From positions 11,470,001-11,534,000 of the forward strand of contig NZ_CP108081.1 in the NCBI RefSeq assembly GCF_036182465.1: 64,000 nucleotides of DNA. Reading direction: 5' to 3'. Shown here in pieces: positions 43,209 to 52,103 of the stretch. This stretch comes from Streptomyces sp. NBC_00258. GTDB lineage: Bacteria; Actinomycetota; Actinomycetes; Streptomycetales; Streptomycetaceae. A program made the position numbers and the translations under genes. Each line of letters begins with the position of its first letter. The first letter of the stretch is position 1. Under the pieces are notes generated by a model, which worked only from the letters and a program-made list of their open reading frames with translations, searched no databases and had not been told where the DNA came from.

Positions 43209-44729
43209 ATGAGCAGTGCCGAGTTTCCAGAGGTCACGACCCTGGCGGGTGCGGTGCGCGGCCGTCGCGAGGAGGGCCTGGCGGTCTTCCGTGGTATCCC
43301 GTACGCACGGCCCCCGGTGGGTGAGGCGCGCTTCGCGGCGCCGCGACCGGTTCGGTACTGGGACGGTGTGCGGGAGGCGTTCGCGTTCGGTCCGCCGCCC
43401 CCGCAGGAGCCGCTCGGGCCCGGCACCGCGCCCGCCGGTGGGGTCCCGACCGGTGACGACTGGCTGACGGTCAACGTCTGGACACCGGACGCGGACAGCG
43501 CGGCCCGCCGACCCGTGATGGTGTGGATCTACGGCGGTGCCTACAAGTTCGGCTCCACCGACGACCCGGCCTATGACGGCAGCCGCCTCTCCCGCGACGG
43601 CGACCTGGTCGTCGTCACCCTCAACTACCGGGTCGGCATCGAGGGGTTCGCCCGGATCGAGGGAGCCCCTGCCAACCGCGGTCTCCTCGACCAGGTCGCG
43701 GCTCTGGAGTGGGTGCGGGACAACGTCACCGCTTTCGGTGGTGACCCCGACCGGGTCACCGTCTTCGGCGAGTCGGCAGGTGCCGGGTCCATCGCCGCGT
43801 TGATGGCCATGCCGTCCGCCCGGGGACTGTTCCGACGGGCCATCGCCCAGAGTGTGCCGGGCACGTTCTTCTCGGACGAGCTGGCCGTGGACATCGCCGG
43901 GGCCATCGCGGGTGAGCTGGGGCTGCGGCCGACGGCGGCCGACCTGTCCGGTGTCGACCCGCGCAAGTTGACCGAGGCCGGAGCCGCGGTGAGCGCCCGG
44001 ATGCGTGAGTACGTGCACCGGTGGGGCCCGGTCGCCCTCACTCCGACGCCGTTCTCGCCGGTCGTCGACGGCGAGGTTCTGCCCACCACGCCGTGGGAGG
44101 CGTTGGCGAGCGGTGAGGCCCGGGACATCGAGCTGATCGTCGGGCACAACCGGGACGAGTACCGGCTCTTCCTCCTGCTGGGCGGGCTGCTCGGCCAGGT
44201 GGACGACAGCCTCGCGTCGACGGCCCTGAGCCTCTTCGGCCCGACACCGGACGCCGGCCATGCCTACCGGTCCGCGTTCCCGGAAGCCTCCGCGGAGCAC
44301 CTGTTCGAACTCGTCCAGTCCGACTGGCTGTTCCGCATGCCCTCGCTGCACCTCGCTCAGGCACACGCGGTGGGCGGTGGCCGGGCGCATCTGTACGAAC
44401 TCACCTGGTCCGCACCGGCGAGCGGCGGAGCCCTGGGCGCCTGCCACGGCCTGGACGTGCCCCTGACCTTCGGCGTGTACGGCGGCCTCGGCGCCCTGCT
44501 CATCGGCCCCACACCCTCACCCGAGACCGAGGCGCTCTCCGCCCGCTTCCGCTCCGCCTGGACCGCTTTCGCCACCACCGGCGACCCTGGCTGGCCCGCC
44601 TACGACACCGAGCAACGCCTCACCCAACTCCTCGACTCCGTCCCCACGGTGGCCGCCTACCCCGAGGAGGCCTCCCGCCGCCTCTGGGAGCGGCACACGT
44701 TCGCCCCGCTGCCCCTGGCGACCACCTGA
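43209..44729 (+). CDS. Type-B carboxylesterase
   Basis: This 506-residue alpha/beta hydrolase is of the carboxylesterase/cholinesterase family. It has the start motif GLAVFRGIPYARPPVGEARF, the oxyanion loop WIYGGAYKFGS, nucleophile Ser189 in FGESAGAG, the acid Glu probably in VGHNRDEYRLF, and a His in GACHGLDVPLTFG. No signal peptide is present, so it acts in the cytoplasm. The ATG follows GAGGAG. Paired divergently with the aromatic-acid transporter, it may hydrolyse an imported ester. Confidence 0.92.
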   Translation: MSSAEFPEVTTLAGAVRGRREEGLAVFRGIPYARPPVGEARFAAPRPVRYWDGVREAFAFGPPPPQEPLGPGTAPAGGVPTGDDWLTVNVWTPDADSAARRPVMVWIYGGAYKFGSTDDPAYDGSRLSRDGDLVVVTLNYRVGIEGFARIEGAPANRGLLDQVAALEWVRDNVTAFGGDPDRVTVFGESAGAGSIAALMAMPSARGLFRRAIAQSVPGTFFSDELAVDIAGAIAGELGLRPTAADLSGVDPRKLTEAGAAVSARMREYVHRWGPVALTPTPFSPVVDGEVLPTTPWEALASGEARDIELIVGHNRDEYRLFLLLGGLLGQVDDSLASTALSLFGPTPDAGHAYRSAFPEASAEHLFELVQSDWLFRMPSLHLAQAHAVGGGRAHLYELTWSAPASGGALGACHGLDVPLTFGVYGGLGALLIGPTPSPETEALSARFRSAWTAFATTGDPGWPAYDTEQRLTQLLDSVPTVAAYPEEASRRLWERHTFAPLPLATT

Positions 44730-44929
44730 CGGCTTCCCGTATCGGGTGGGCGTGCTGCCGGGCCGGGCCGGTCACTCACTTCGGTACGCGCGTCTTCGCC
44801 GGCCTCGGTCGCGGCCTCCCGGCGCCGGTTGCGGCGCTTGACGACGAGGAGGACGACGCCCGCGGCCGGGGCGCGGACGGCGACCAGGACTTCGTCGCCC
44901 TCGACCACCACGCCGCCAGCCAGGAGCAC

Positions 44930-45020
44930 CCGGACTCGGTCACCAGTCCAGGCGCAGGCCCTCCGCCACCGCCCCTTCTGCCTCCGTGTCGCTCAGGGGC
45001 CAGGTGCCCAGTGGTCCGTC
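44930..45020 (-). pseudogene. Aldo/keto reductase N-terminal scrap, near copy of bases 1-51
   Basis: Bases 44961-45011 match bases 1-51 at 49 of 51 positions. On the minus strand they read LGTWPLSDTEAEGAVAEGLR followed by LDW and a stop. Downstream on the same strand another frame continues as RVLLAGGVVVEGDEVLVAVR and APAAGVVLLVVKRRNRR, which I do not recognise. The rest of 44730-45138 is intergenic. It looks like two truncated genes joined by a deletion. Confidence 0.6.
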
Positions 45021-45138
45021 CCGCATGTTCGACGCCCGACGGTCAGGCAATCAACTTCGGCCCAGACTGGACTGTTTGAGCCATCGAAAGATCAATAACC
45101 TGTCCCTCGACGGCACGCATCTACTTACGAGGAGTACC

Positions 45139-46365
45139 GTGTCCACTGCCCAGCAGGTGCCCGACATCCTCTCGCCCGAGTTCGCTGCGGATCCCTATCC
45201 CGCGTACGTGGCGATGCGGGAGAAAAACCCCCTGATCTGGCACGAGGCCACCCAGAGTTACATCATCTCCCGCTACGACGACGTCGAGCGGGTCTTCAAG
45301 GACAAGAAGTCCGAGTTCACGACCGACAACTACAACTGGCAGCTGGAGCCGGTCCACGGCAAGACGATTCTCCAGCTCAGCGGTCGGGAGCACGCGGTGC
45401 GGCGCGCACTCGTCGCCCCCGCGTTCCGTGGCAGCGATCTGCAGGAGAGGTTCCTGCCGGTCATCGAGCGCAACTCGCGCGAACTCATCGACGCCTTCCG
45501 GCACTCCGGCTCGGCCGACATCGTCAGCGACTACGCGACCCGGTTCCCGGTCAACGTCATCGCGGACATGCTGGGCCTGGACAAAGCCGACCACACCCGC
45601 TTCCACGGTTGGTACACCGCCGTCATCGCCTTCCTCGGCAACCTCTCCGGTGATCCCGAGGTGACCGCCGCCGGCGAGCGCACCCGTGTGGAGTTCGCCG
45701 AGTACATGATTCCGCTCATCCGCGAGCGGCGCGACCACCTCGGCGACGACCTGCTGTCCTCGCTCTGTGCCGCCGAGGTCGACGGTGTCCGGATGAGCGA
45801 CGAGGACATCAAGGCGTTCTGCAGCCTGCTGCTCGCTGCCGGCGGGGAGACCACTGACAAGGCGATCGCCAGTATCCTCGCCAACCTGCTCCTGCACCCC
45901 GAGCAGTTGGCGGCGGTCCGCGAGGACCGGAGTCTGATCTCCGCGGCCTTCGCCGAGACGCTGCGCTACACGCCTCCGGTCCACATGATCATGCGACAGT
46001 CGGCCACCGAGGTCGAGGTCTCCGGCGGCACCATCCCGCAGGGAGCCACGGTGACGTGTCTCATCGGAGCTGCCAACCGGGACGAGCGCCGCTACCGCGA
46101 CCCCGACCGGTTCGACATCTTCCGAGACGACCTCGCCACGACCTCTGCGTTCTCGGCCGCTGCCGACCACCTCGCATTCGCGCTGGGCCGACACTTCTGC
46201 GTCGGCGCGCTGCTCGCCAAGGCAGAGGTCGAAGTGGGTGTGAACCAACTGCTCGACGCGATGCCCGATCTGCGTTTCGCCGACGGCTACGAGCCCGTCG
46301 AGCAGGGCGTCTTCACCCGCGGCCCGCAGTCACTGCCGGTGCGCTTCACCCCGGTCACCACCTGA
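45139..46365 (+). CDS. Cytochrome P450
   Basis: This 408-residue soluble class I P450 has the I-helix oxygen-binding motif AGGETT (234-239), ETLR (ExxR, 273-276) and the heme ligand Cys354 in FALGRHFCVGALLAKAE. The substrate is unknown, and electrons would come from a separate ferredoxin. The start is GTG 45139, six bases after GAGGAG. It converges on the CYP157-type gene of the conservon. Conservons often carry a second P450 in the same operon; here the second P450 lies on the opposite strand. Confidence 0.92.
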   Translation: MSTAQQVPDILSPEFAADPYPAYVAMREKNPLIWHEATQSYIISRYDDVERVFKDKKSEFTTDNYNWQLEPVHGKTILQLSGREHAVRRALVAPAFRGSDLQERFLPVIERNSRELIDAFRHSGSADIVSDYATRFPVNVIADMLGLDKADHTRFHGWYTAVIAFLGNLSGDPEVTAAGERTRVEFAEYMIPLIRERRDHLGDDLLSSLCAAEVDGVRMSDEDIKAFCSLLLAAGGETTDKAIASILANLLLHPEQLAAVREDRSLISAAFAETLRYTPPVHMIMRQSATEVEVSGGTIPQGATVTCLIGAANRDERRYRDPDRFDIFRDDLATTSAFSAAADHLAFALGRHFCVGALLAKAEVEVGVNQLLDAMPDLRFADGYEPVEQGVFTRGPQSLPVRFTPVTT

Positions 46366-46384
46366 GCGATGGCCCGGTGGCGAT

Positions 46385-46443
46385 CCACGTTCTCCGCGTG
46401 CCAGGGGCCCCGGGGATCCCTGCTCGGCTCGCGGAGGACGTGG
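46385..46443. terminator. Large hairpin between the convergent P450 genes
   Basis: CCACGTTCTCCGCG (46385-46398) pairs with CGCGGAGGACGTGG (46430-46443) with a single mismatch. The loop itself contains a GC-rich hairpin. Its position between two stops suggests a bidirectional terminator. Confidence 0.6.
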
Positions 46444-47709
46444 CTACCGCGACGCCGGAGTGAACTGCACCGGCAGGGACGTCAGTCCGCGCATCCAGAT
46501 GGACGGACGCCAGGTCAGCTCCGCCATTTCGATGCCCAGCACCAGGTCGGGCAGCCGCTCCAGAAGAGTCTCCACCGCCGTGCGTGCCATCACGTCGGCG
46601 AGCAGCGGAGCCGGATAGGGGCAGCGGTGCTCGCCGTTGCTGAAGGACAGGTGCGCGGAGTTCTCGGCGCCGACATGTGCGTCGGGCCAGATCTGAGGGT
46701 CCGTGTTGGCCGCCGCGAGGCCGAGGACCAGGCAGTCGCCCTCGCGGATGAGCCGCCCGCCGAGCTGTGTGTCGCGCACGGCCCAGCGGCCGATGAAGTT
46801 CTGGGTCGGCGTGTCCAGCCACAGCACTTCGTTCAGCGCGTCGCCGACGCTGACCCGGCCGCCCGAGACGTTGATCGCGAAGCGCTCATCGGTCAGCAGC
46901 AGACGCAGGGTGTTGCAGATCCAGTTGGCGGTCGGCTGCTGTGCCGCGGCGATGACGGAGATCAGGTCCTGCACGATCTCCTCGTCGCTGAGACCCGCCG
47001 GATCCAGCAGCATCCGGGAGGTGACGTCGGGACCGGGGCGCTCCCGCTTCTCCTTCACCAGCTGCATGATGCGTTCCCCGACACGCATGTACGCCGCCAC
47101 CGGATCGTCGCCCTCACCGGCGTCCAGCGAGATCCGCAGATCGTCGACGAGTTGCTCCGTATCCGCACTGCCCTGCGGCATGCCGCACATCCACAGCACC
47201 GCACGGGCCGGCAGGGCATGCGCGTACGCGCTCATCAGCTCGGCCTGACCGCTGCCGGCGAACGAGGTGATCAGTTGCTCGGCGATCGACTGGCATTCGC
47301 GGGCCAGTTCGAACTGGTCGACCCCCTCCAGCGCCTGGGTGATGACGCCCGCCCGGCGCTGATGCTCCTGGCCCTCGGTGAACAGCACGGACGGCTGATA
47401 GCCGACGAACGGCAGCAGGGGCCAGTCCTCCGGGATGTTCGGCCACTGGTTCCACCGCCGGGAGTCCCGCGCGAACAGCTCGTCATGGCTGGTCACAAAG
47501 CTGACCTCGGGATAGCCGAGCACGAGCCAGGCCGGGATGTCGCCGTCGAGCAGGACCGGCGCCACCGCCCCGTGTTCCCGGCGCATGGTGCGGTACAGCT
47601 GCGAGGGCGTCTGCTGGTACTCCAGACCGCCCAGGGGTACGGCGGAGGCATGTGCCGGGCAGCCCGGCGGAGGCGTGCCCGGGGACGGGGAGCCGGTGGA
47701 GTCGCTCAC
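46444..47709 (-). CDS. CYP157-type cytochrome P450 of the conservon
   Basis: This 421-residue P450 has heme ligand Cys363 in FSNGEHRCPYPAP. The normally invariant ExxR is replaced by EVLW (294-297), and the I helix reads IAAAQQPT in place of AGxxT. Loss of ExxR is a known feature of the CYP157 family, which accompanies conservons. Whether such proteins have ordinary monooxygenase activity is unclear. The GTG start at 47709 overlaps the CvnD stop, so the gene is the last of the cvn operon. Confidence 0.9.
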   Translation of the reverse strand: MSDSTGSPSPGTPPPGCPAHASAVPLGGLEYQQTPSQLYRTMRREHGAVAPVLLDGDIPAWLVLGYPEVSFVTSHDELFARDSRRWNQWPNIPEDWPLLPFVGYQPSVLFTEGQEHQRRAGVITQALEGVDQFELARECQSIAEQLITSFAGSGQAELMSAYAHALPARAVLWMCGMPQGSADTEQLVDDLRISLDAGEGDDPVAAYMRVGERIMQLVKEKRERPGPDVTSRMLLDPAGLSDEEIVQDLISVIAAAQQPTANWICNTLRLLLTDERFAINVSGGRVSVGDALNEVLWLDTPTQNFIGRWAVRDTQLGGRLIREGDCLVLGLAAANTDPQIWPDAHVGAENSAHLSFSNGEHRCPYPAPLLADVMARTAVETLLERLPDLVLGIEMAELTWRPSIWMRGLTSLPVQFTPASR

Positions 47710-48323
47710 GAGGTCCCCTCCTGGGACAGTGCCAGTGCGTAGAGATGGTCCACGAGAGTGATCAGGACCTCTTTGCCCGACGACCTGACCCGTGCGTCGC
47801 AGTCGACCATGGGTACGTGTTCGCCCAAGGCGAGTGCCTGCCGGATCTCGTCGAGCGAGAGCCGGCGCTTGTCGTCGTCGAAACGATTGACGGCCACCAC
47901 GAACGGCGTCTCGTGGTGTTCGAGCCTGTCGATCGCGTACCAGGAGTCCTCCATACGCCGGGTGTCGACAAGGACGATCGCGCCCAGAGTGCCGGAGAAC
48001 AGACGGTCCCACAGGAACCAGAAGCGTTCCTGGCCCGGTGCGCCGAACAGGTAGAGCACCATGCGCCTGCTGAGGCTGATACGCCCGAAGTCGAACGCGA
48101 CGGTCGTCGTGGTCTTTCGCTCCACACCCGTCGTCTCGTCGACGCCCTGCCCCGCCTGCGTCATCACCTCTTCGGTGTTCAGCGGCCGGATCTCGCTGAC
48201 CGAGCGGACCAGGGTGGTCTTGCCGACACCGAAACCGCCCACGACGACGATCTTCAGGCCGGTTTCGGCGGCATCGGCCAGCGGTGTGCGCTGGGCGGGC
48301 AGCTCAGAGGTTGCGGAGCCCAT
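47706..48323 (-). CDS. cvnD: Conservon GTPase CvnD
   Basis: This 205-residue Ras-like small GTPase has the P loop GGFGVGKTT (29-37), the switch II region LYLFGAPGQERFWFLWDRLF, and VAVNRFDDD in place of NKxD. In conservons CvnD works with CvnA, B and C in a membrane-associated complex compared to eukaryotic G-protein signalling. Its start overlaps the end of cvnC and its stop overlaps the P450 start. The Asn-Arg-Phe-Asp guanine motif is the normal variant for this family. Confidence 0.94.
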   Translation of the reverse strand: MGSATSELPAQRTPLADAAETGLKIVVVGGFGVGKTTLVRSVSEIRPLNTEEVMTQAGQGVDETTGVERKTTTTVAFDFGRISLSRRMVLYLFGAPGQERFWFLWDRLFSGTLGAIVLVDTRRMEDSWYAIDRLEHHETPFVVAVNRFDDDKRRLSLDEIRQALALGEHVPMVDCDARVRSSGKEVLITLVDHLYALALSQEGTS

Positions 48324-48660
48324 GGAGCACCTCCTGCAGCAGGGCGGTTTCGGGGAGGGCCGCGACGGACTCGGCCGCGCGGGGGTGACGGGCGCTCACC
48401 TTGCCCATGGCATGGAGGTCGCCGAGGAGGATCCGTACGACGGTGATGGGCAGCTTGAGTTCGGCCGAGATCTCGACCAGTGCCGTCGGGTGCCGGCACA
48501 TCTCGAGGATCCGGGTGTGCTCGGACTGCATCCCGGCGGTGGGCTCGCACTCACTGACGATCAGTGTGACCAGGTCGAAGGCGTCGTCGGCCTCACTGCG
48601 TCCACCCGTGACCATGTAGAGCCGGTCGGGGTCGCCGACGTCCACGGGTTTGTGGATCAC
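48304..48660 (-). CDS. cvnC: Conservon DUF742 protein CvnC
   Basis: This 118-residue protein has the family start DPDRLYMVTGGRSEADDAFD, the LVTLIVSECEPTAGMQSEHT segment and a winged-helix-like C-terminal half (TALVEISAELKLPITVVRIL). It is the third conserved conservon component. It overlaps cvnB by four bases and cvnD by twenty. Confidence 0.93.
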   Translation of the reverse strand: MIHKPVDVGDPDRLYMVTGGRSEADDAFDLVTLIVSECEPTAGMQSEHTRILEMCRHPTALVEISAELKLPITVVRILLGDLHAMGKVSARHPRAAESVAALPETALLQEVLHGLRNL

Positions 48661-49076
48661 GCCGAGGCACCCCCGGTGACGGAGGCGCGGGGCTCGGCCC
48701 GCAGATGGTCACCGATCTGATCCACCAGCTCGGTCATCTGATGGCCGACGACACCCGGGTCGGCGCTCTCCTCGGCGACGACCGCGAGATGCGCGCCCTG
48801 GCCGGCGTCCACGATGAACAGGAGACCCCCGTGGAACTCGGTCATGGAGTGCCGCACGCCGCCCGTTCCGTCGCCGAACTCCACGGACGCGCCCTGCGCG
48901 AGAGCCTGGATGCCGGAGCAGATCGCCGCCAGCTGATCGGCCTGGTCGAGGGTCAGGTGGTCCGTCCAGCACAGCTTCAGGCCGTCCCGTGACAGGACGA
49001 GTGCGTGGCGGGTGCCCGGGGTGCGCTCCATGAGGTTCATCAAGAGCCAGGTGAGGCTGTTGTCAGTGGTCTCCAT
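48657..49076 (-). CDS. cvnB: Conservon roadblock/LC7 protein CvnB
   Basis: This 139-residue roadblock-fold protein begins LTWLLMNLMERTPGTRHALV and contains SRDGLKLCWTDHLTLDQADQ and the core strand GGLLFIVDAGQGAHLAVVAE. Roadblock proteins bind small GTPases, so this is the probable direct partner of CvnD. It overlaps cvnC and lies 123 bp downstream of cvnA. Confidence 0.94.
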   Translation of the reverse strand: METTDNSLTWLLMNLMERTPGTRHALVLSRDGLKLCWTDHLTLDQADQLAAICSGIQALAQGASVEFGDGTGGVRHSMTEFHGGLLFIVDAGQGAHLAVVAEESADPGVVGHQMTELVDQIGDHLRAEPRASVTGGASA

Positions 49077-49199
49077 GATGGGCGGGACGGGTCATGACCT
49101 CTTGGTGGTCACCCGGCCCGTTCCTCCAATCCAACGGGGTGCGGCGAATCAATGCGGAGGGGGCTTGCGGTGCCCCTGAGGTGTGCGAAGGGCCCGGAT

Positions 49200-50945
49200 C
49201 TAGTCGTCCGCCTCGGCCCCGGTCTCGTGCCCGGCCTCATCGCCGGGACCGGCGGGAGAGCCGGCGGAGGACCCTCCGGCCTGTCGGCCGCGGTGGAAGG
49301 CACCGAACTGGCTTCCGGCGTCGCGCGCCGGACCGGTTCCGCTGGGCTGCGCCCGGGACGGCTCCGCCGTCGTCTTCGGCCGTCCTCGTTCTGCCTCGGC
49401 CATGGTGCGTCCGGGGGCCCGGACCGGCAGCCCGTTGGGAGTGGCAGCGGTGGGCCTGACGGGAACGTCGGCCCGGGGCGCCTCACCCGCGGGCGCGACC
49501 GCCTGAGGCCGCAGGGGGAGTGCTTCCTCGACCGCGAGAGCCGACGCGGGGGTCGGAACTTCCGCGCCACGACGCGTGGGCTCGGGAGTGACCGGCTCGC
49601 GCTGCTGCGCCACGAGCTGGGGCGGCAGCAGTACGACGACGCCGGTGCCGCCGCGCGAGGAGGGACGGTAGTTGACGCTGATGCCGTGCTTGGCGGCGAG
49701 CCGCCCCACCACGCTCAGACCGAGCCGGGTTCCCTGCAGCGAGGCGAGGTCGGTGACCTGGCCCGACACCGACTCCGCCGCCCGGCGCATGGAGGCGTCG
49801 GACATCTTCAGGCCGCTGTCCTCGATGGTGATGACGAGACCGGCGCTGCGCTCCTCCACGTATACATGGACCTCGTCGATCGGCGGCGAGAAGTTGGCGG
49901 CGTTGTCCATGAGTTCGGCCAGCAGGTGCATCACACCCTCCGCCGCGAAGCCCGCGATGGCGACCTTGCTGGAGTTGTGCAGACGGACGCGCCGGTACGC
50001 GGCGATCCGGCCGACGGAGCCGCGCAGGATGCTCTCCATGACGATCGGCTTGTTCCAGACGCGGCTGGAGCGGCCGCCCATCAGCAGGGCGAGCCGGTCG
50101 GTCATGAGGCCCAGCTGGGAGGTGCTGTGATCCAGTCGCAGCAGATCGCCGAAGATCTCCCCGGCGTGGCGGTCCTGCATGTCCCGCAGGTCGGCGAGCA
50201 TGCCGACGGTCTTGGCCTGGACCCGGCTCAGCGCCTTCGCGGAGGCGGCCTGGGCGGCGGCGGAACGGCGCTCCGCGTACGCGAGTTCACGGATGAACGA
50301 CTCCGCGGGGGAGCGCAACAGGGGGATGCTCGGCCAGTCCAACTTCGCGAGGACGGTGTCGGCCGAGCTGCCCTCGCGCAGCAGGGCCACCGCGGCCGGC
50401 AGCGTGTCGTTGGTGAGGCGTTCGAGTTCCTCTGTCCCCCGGGCCAGTTCACGACGCATCATGTCGAGGTCCGACTGAGCCTCGGCGGTTCGCCGGACCG
50501 ACGCGGCGACCTCGGTGGTGAAGACGTGCAGCATCCGGCGCAGGTACGGGTCGGAGGGGGTGGGCAGCCCGGACAGGACCCCGTCGGCGCCGACGCCCTC
50601 GTTGAGCTGCTTGGCTATCGCCGGCAGGGTCACATTGACCAGCTGGTCCGTCTCGGCGCCGTGCTGCATCCAGTTGTTCTTGGTCATCTCCAGCTCACCG
50701 GTACGTGACACCGTCTCACGGTGGGCCTGACGCAACCGGGCGGAGGCGAGGGCGACAACGGCCGCGATGCAGCCCCAGGCTGCGATCGCCGTGCCTGCCA
50801 CCCACGGGCGGGCTCCCTCGGGGGCGAGGCCGACGGCCGCTCCGGCTCCCGCGGCCGTGACGACCAGGAGTGCGGAGAGCACGGCTGGGGAGGAACCCGT
50901 CGTCTGCGCGGATCGGCGCTGGCGGGGGCGAGCAGGCACTGGCAT
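49200..50945 (-). CDS. cvnA: Conservon sensor histidine kinase-like protein CvnA
   Basis: This protein of about 581 residues has two membrane segments near the N terminus (VLSALLVVTAAGAGAAVGLA; WVAGTAIAAWGCIAAVVALA), a long helical signalling region, and a HATPase domain (LLAELMDNAANFSPP, VITIEDSGLKMSD, RLGLSVVGRLAAKHG). A 130-residue Pro/Ala/Arg-rich disordered tail follows. The usual phospho-acceptor region carries DHSTSQLGLMTDRLALLMGG (LDHxxxR-like). The preferred start is ATG 50945, after GAGGGACC; an open-frame extension to 51038 is possible. It heads the operon cvnA-B-C-D-CYP157. Confidence 0.92.
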   Translation of the reverse strand: MPVPARPRQRRSAQTTGSSPAVLSALLVVTAAGAGAAVGLAPEGARPWVAGTAIAAWGCIAAVVALASARLRQAHRETVSRTGELEMTKNNWMQHGAETDQLVNVTLPAIAKQLNEGVGADGVLSGLPTPSDPYLRRMLHVFTTEVAASVRRTAEAQSDLDMMRRELARGTEELERLTNDTLPAAVALLREGSSADTVLAKLDWPSIPLLRSPAESFIRELAYAERRSAAAQAASAKALSRVQAKTVGMLADLRDMQDRHAGEIFGDLLRLDHSTSQLGLMTDRLALLMGGRSSRVWNKPIVMESILRGSVGRIAAYRRVRLHNSSKVAIAGFAAEGVMHLLAELMDNAANFSPPIDEVHVYVEERSAGLVITIEDSGLKMSDASMRRAAESVSGQVTDLASLQGTRLGLSVVGRLAAKHGISVNYRPSSRGGTGVVVLLPPQLVAQQREPVTPEPTRRGAEVPTPASALAVEEALPLRPQAVAPAGEAPRADVPVRPTAATPNGLPVRAPGRTMAEAERGRPKTTAEPSRAQPSGTGPARDAGSQFGAFHRGRQAGGSSAGSPAGPGDEAGHETGAEADD

Positions 50946-51309
50946 TCCGCGGTCCCTCGGTCCGTGTGAGCAGGGGGTGCGTCCATGGCTGAGACGTCGC
51001 CGAGAACCCGGAAGACGGTAGGGCATCTTCCGGATCAAGCACGTCGCTCATGCTAGTCACCACACCAGGCACACGGGCCCCGCCGAAGGGCCGACTTCAC
51101 TTCGTCGGAAAATGGCTACCGCGGCACAACTGTGTGGTACCCGAACTGACTTGCCGCCGCTGATCCATGGCATGCGGCATCCGGCGTTTTCAGGCGATTT
51201 ACCGGCGCCTCGCCGCGTTCGAGATTTCGTGACACTCGGCTTGGAGTGCGTATTTTCGGCCAATCGAGCTCCAGCGGTGGCCGATGAATCGGACAGTCAT
51301 GAAGAAGGA

Positions 51310-51440
51310 TGGCGCGGACGTTGTGAGGATCCACCGGTGGCCGGCGGGGTGCGGGTTGCGGCTGAGGTCGGCGGCGGACGGGCTTGGTACGCCTGCATCG
51401 TTGAGGGCGCGGGTGATGCGGGCGATGCTGTGCCGTCCTC
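51310..51440 (-). pseudogene. Serine recombinase fragment
   Basis: The minus strand reads HSIARITRALNDAGVPSPSA followed by DLSRNPHPAGHRWILTT, then shifts frame to VRAILLHD. This is the Recombinase-domain helix and loop of large serine integrases (ALNDAGVPSPSA, NPH, W.L.TV..IL). The catalytic N terminus and zinc ribbon are missing, so it marks a lost integrative element. Confidence 0.5.
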
Positions 51441-51639
51441 CTGGCCGACGGTCTGCAGGTCGACGGTTCCGCCCGGTTCGGCACGCACATCTCATCCCCC
51501 TGGTGCTCGCAGAGCGGGGCCATGGTGGCGAACTGGTCGCAGTGGATCAATGATCGGGCGCGTTGCCCCGGCCTCGCTGCCCGGAGGTGTGCGAGGCGGG
51601 AGTTGAGGGCCGTCAGTGGTGTCCGGCCCGGCGGCAGGG

Positions 51640-51872
51640 ACTCCTCACTCATCGCTCTTGCGCACGGGCTGCCCGCTTGCTGCTCCAGCTCCTCCACGGT
51701 CGCCGGCGCGAGAACGGCGCACACCCGGTCGTACGCACCTTCCCCGAGGGCCCGCTCGAACACGGCCGTCGTGTCGCGTACGTCGTCCCGTCGTTCCGCC
51801 ACCGTTCCGCATCCGCTGACGCCGCAGGCACCCAGGAGAACGGCAACAGCCACCCCCACGCTCGCCCGGCCC
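51640..51872 (-). pseudogene. Truncated lipoprotein-like gene
   Basis: From a GTG near 51872 preceded by GGAGGG, the minus strand reads VAVAVLLGACGVSGCGTVAE, a lipoprotein signal with candidate lipidation cysteines. RDTTAVFERALGEGAYDRVC and LAPATVEELEQQAGSPCARA follow. After SEESLPPGRTP the sequence loses similarity to its type and runs on in unrelated frame. The C-terminal half is missing. The 51046-51309 and 51440-51640 stretches show no intact gene. Confidence 0.5.
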
Positions 51873-51928
51873 TCCGCCCACCTCCAACAGCAGTACAACG
51901 CAAGGCGCCCCACGCGAGCGGCTACTGC

Positions 51929-51978
51929 GCCCCGCCGGATCCCCACCCGGCCGAACGGCCGGGTGGGGATCCGGCGGG
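51929..51978. terminator. Very strong hairpin: perfect 24-bp stem, 2-base loop
   Basis: Left arm 51929-51952, loop AA, right arm 51955-51978. Every pair matches and nearly all are G-C. It lies between the lipoprotein remnant (minus) and the exporter (plus), so for the plus strand it would sit upstream of the exporter. It could be a terminator that insulates the exporter or a mobile-element end. Confidence 0.6.
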
Positions 51979-52103
51979 GATGAGGAAGTCGGACCGCCAC
52001 AGGGCGCGTCCGCGACGTGCGCGGTTGGTGACGAGTGCCATCACGGTCAGGAGGTGCGTCTCGCCCCTGGCGTGGCACTTGATGTGCCATGGAGTGGACT
52101 CGT

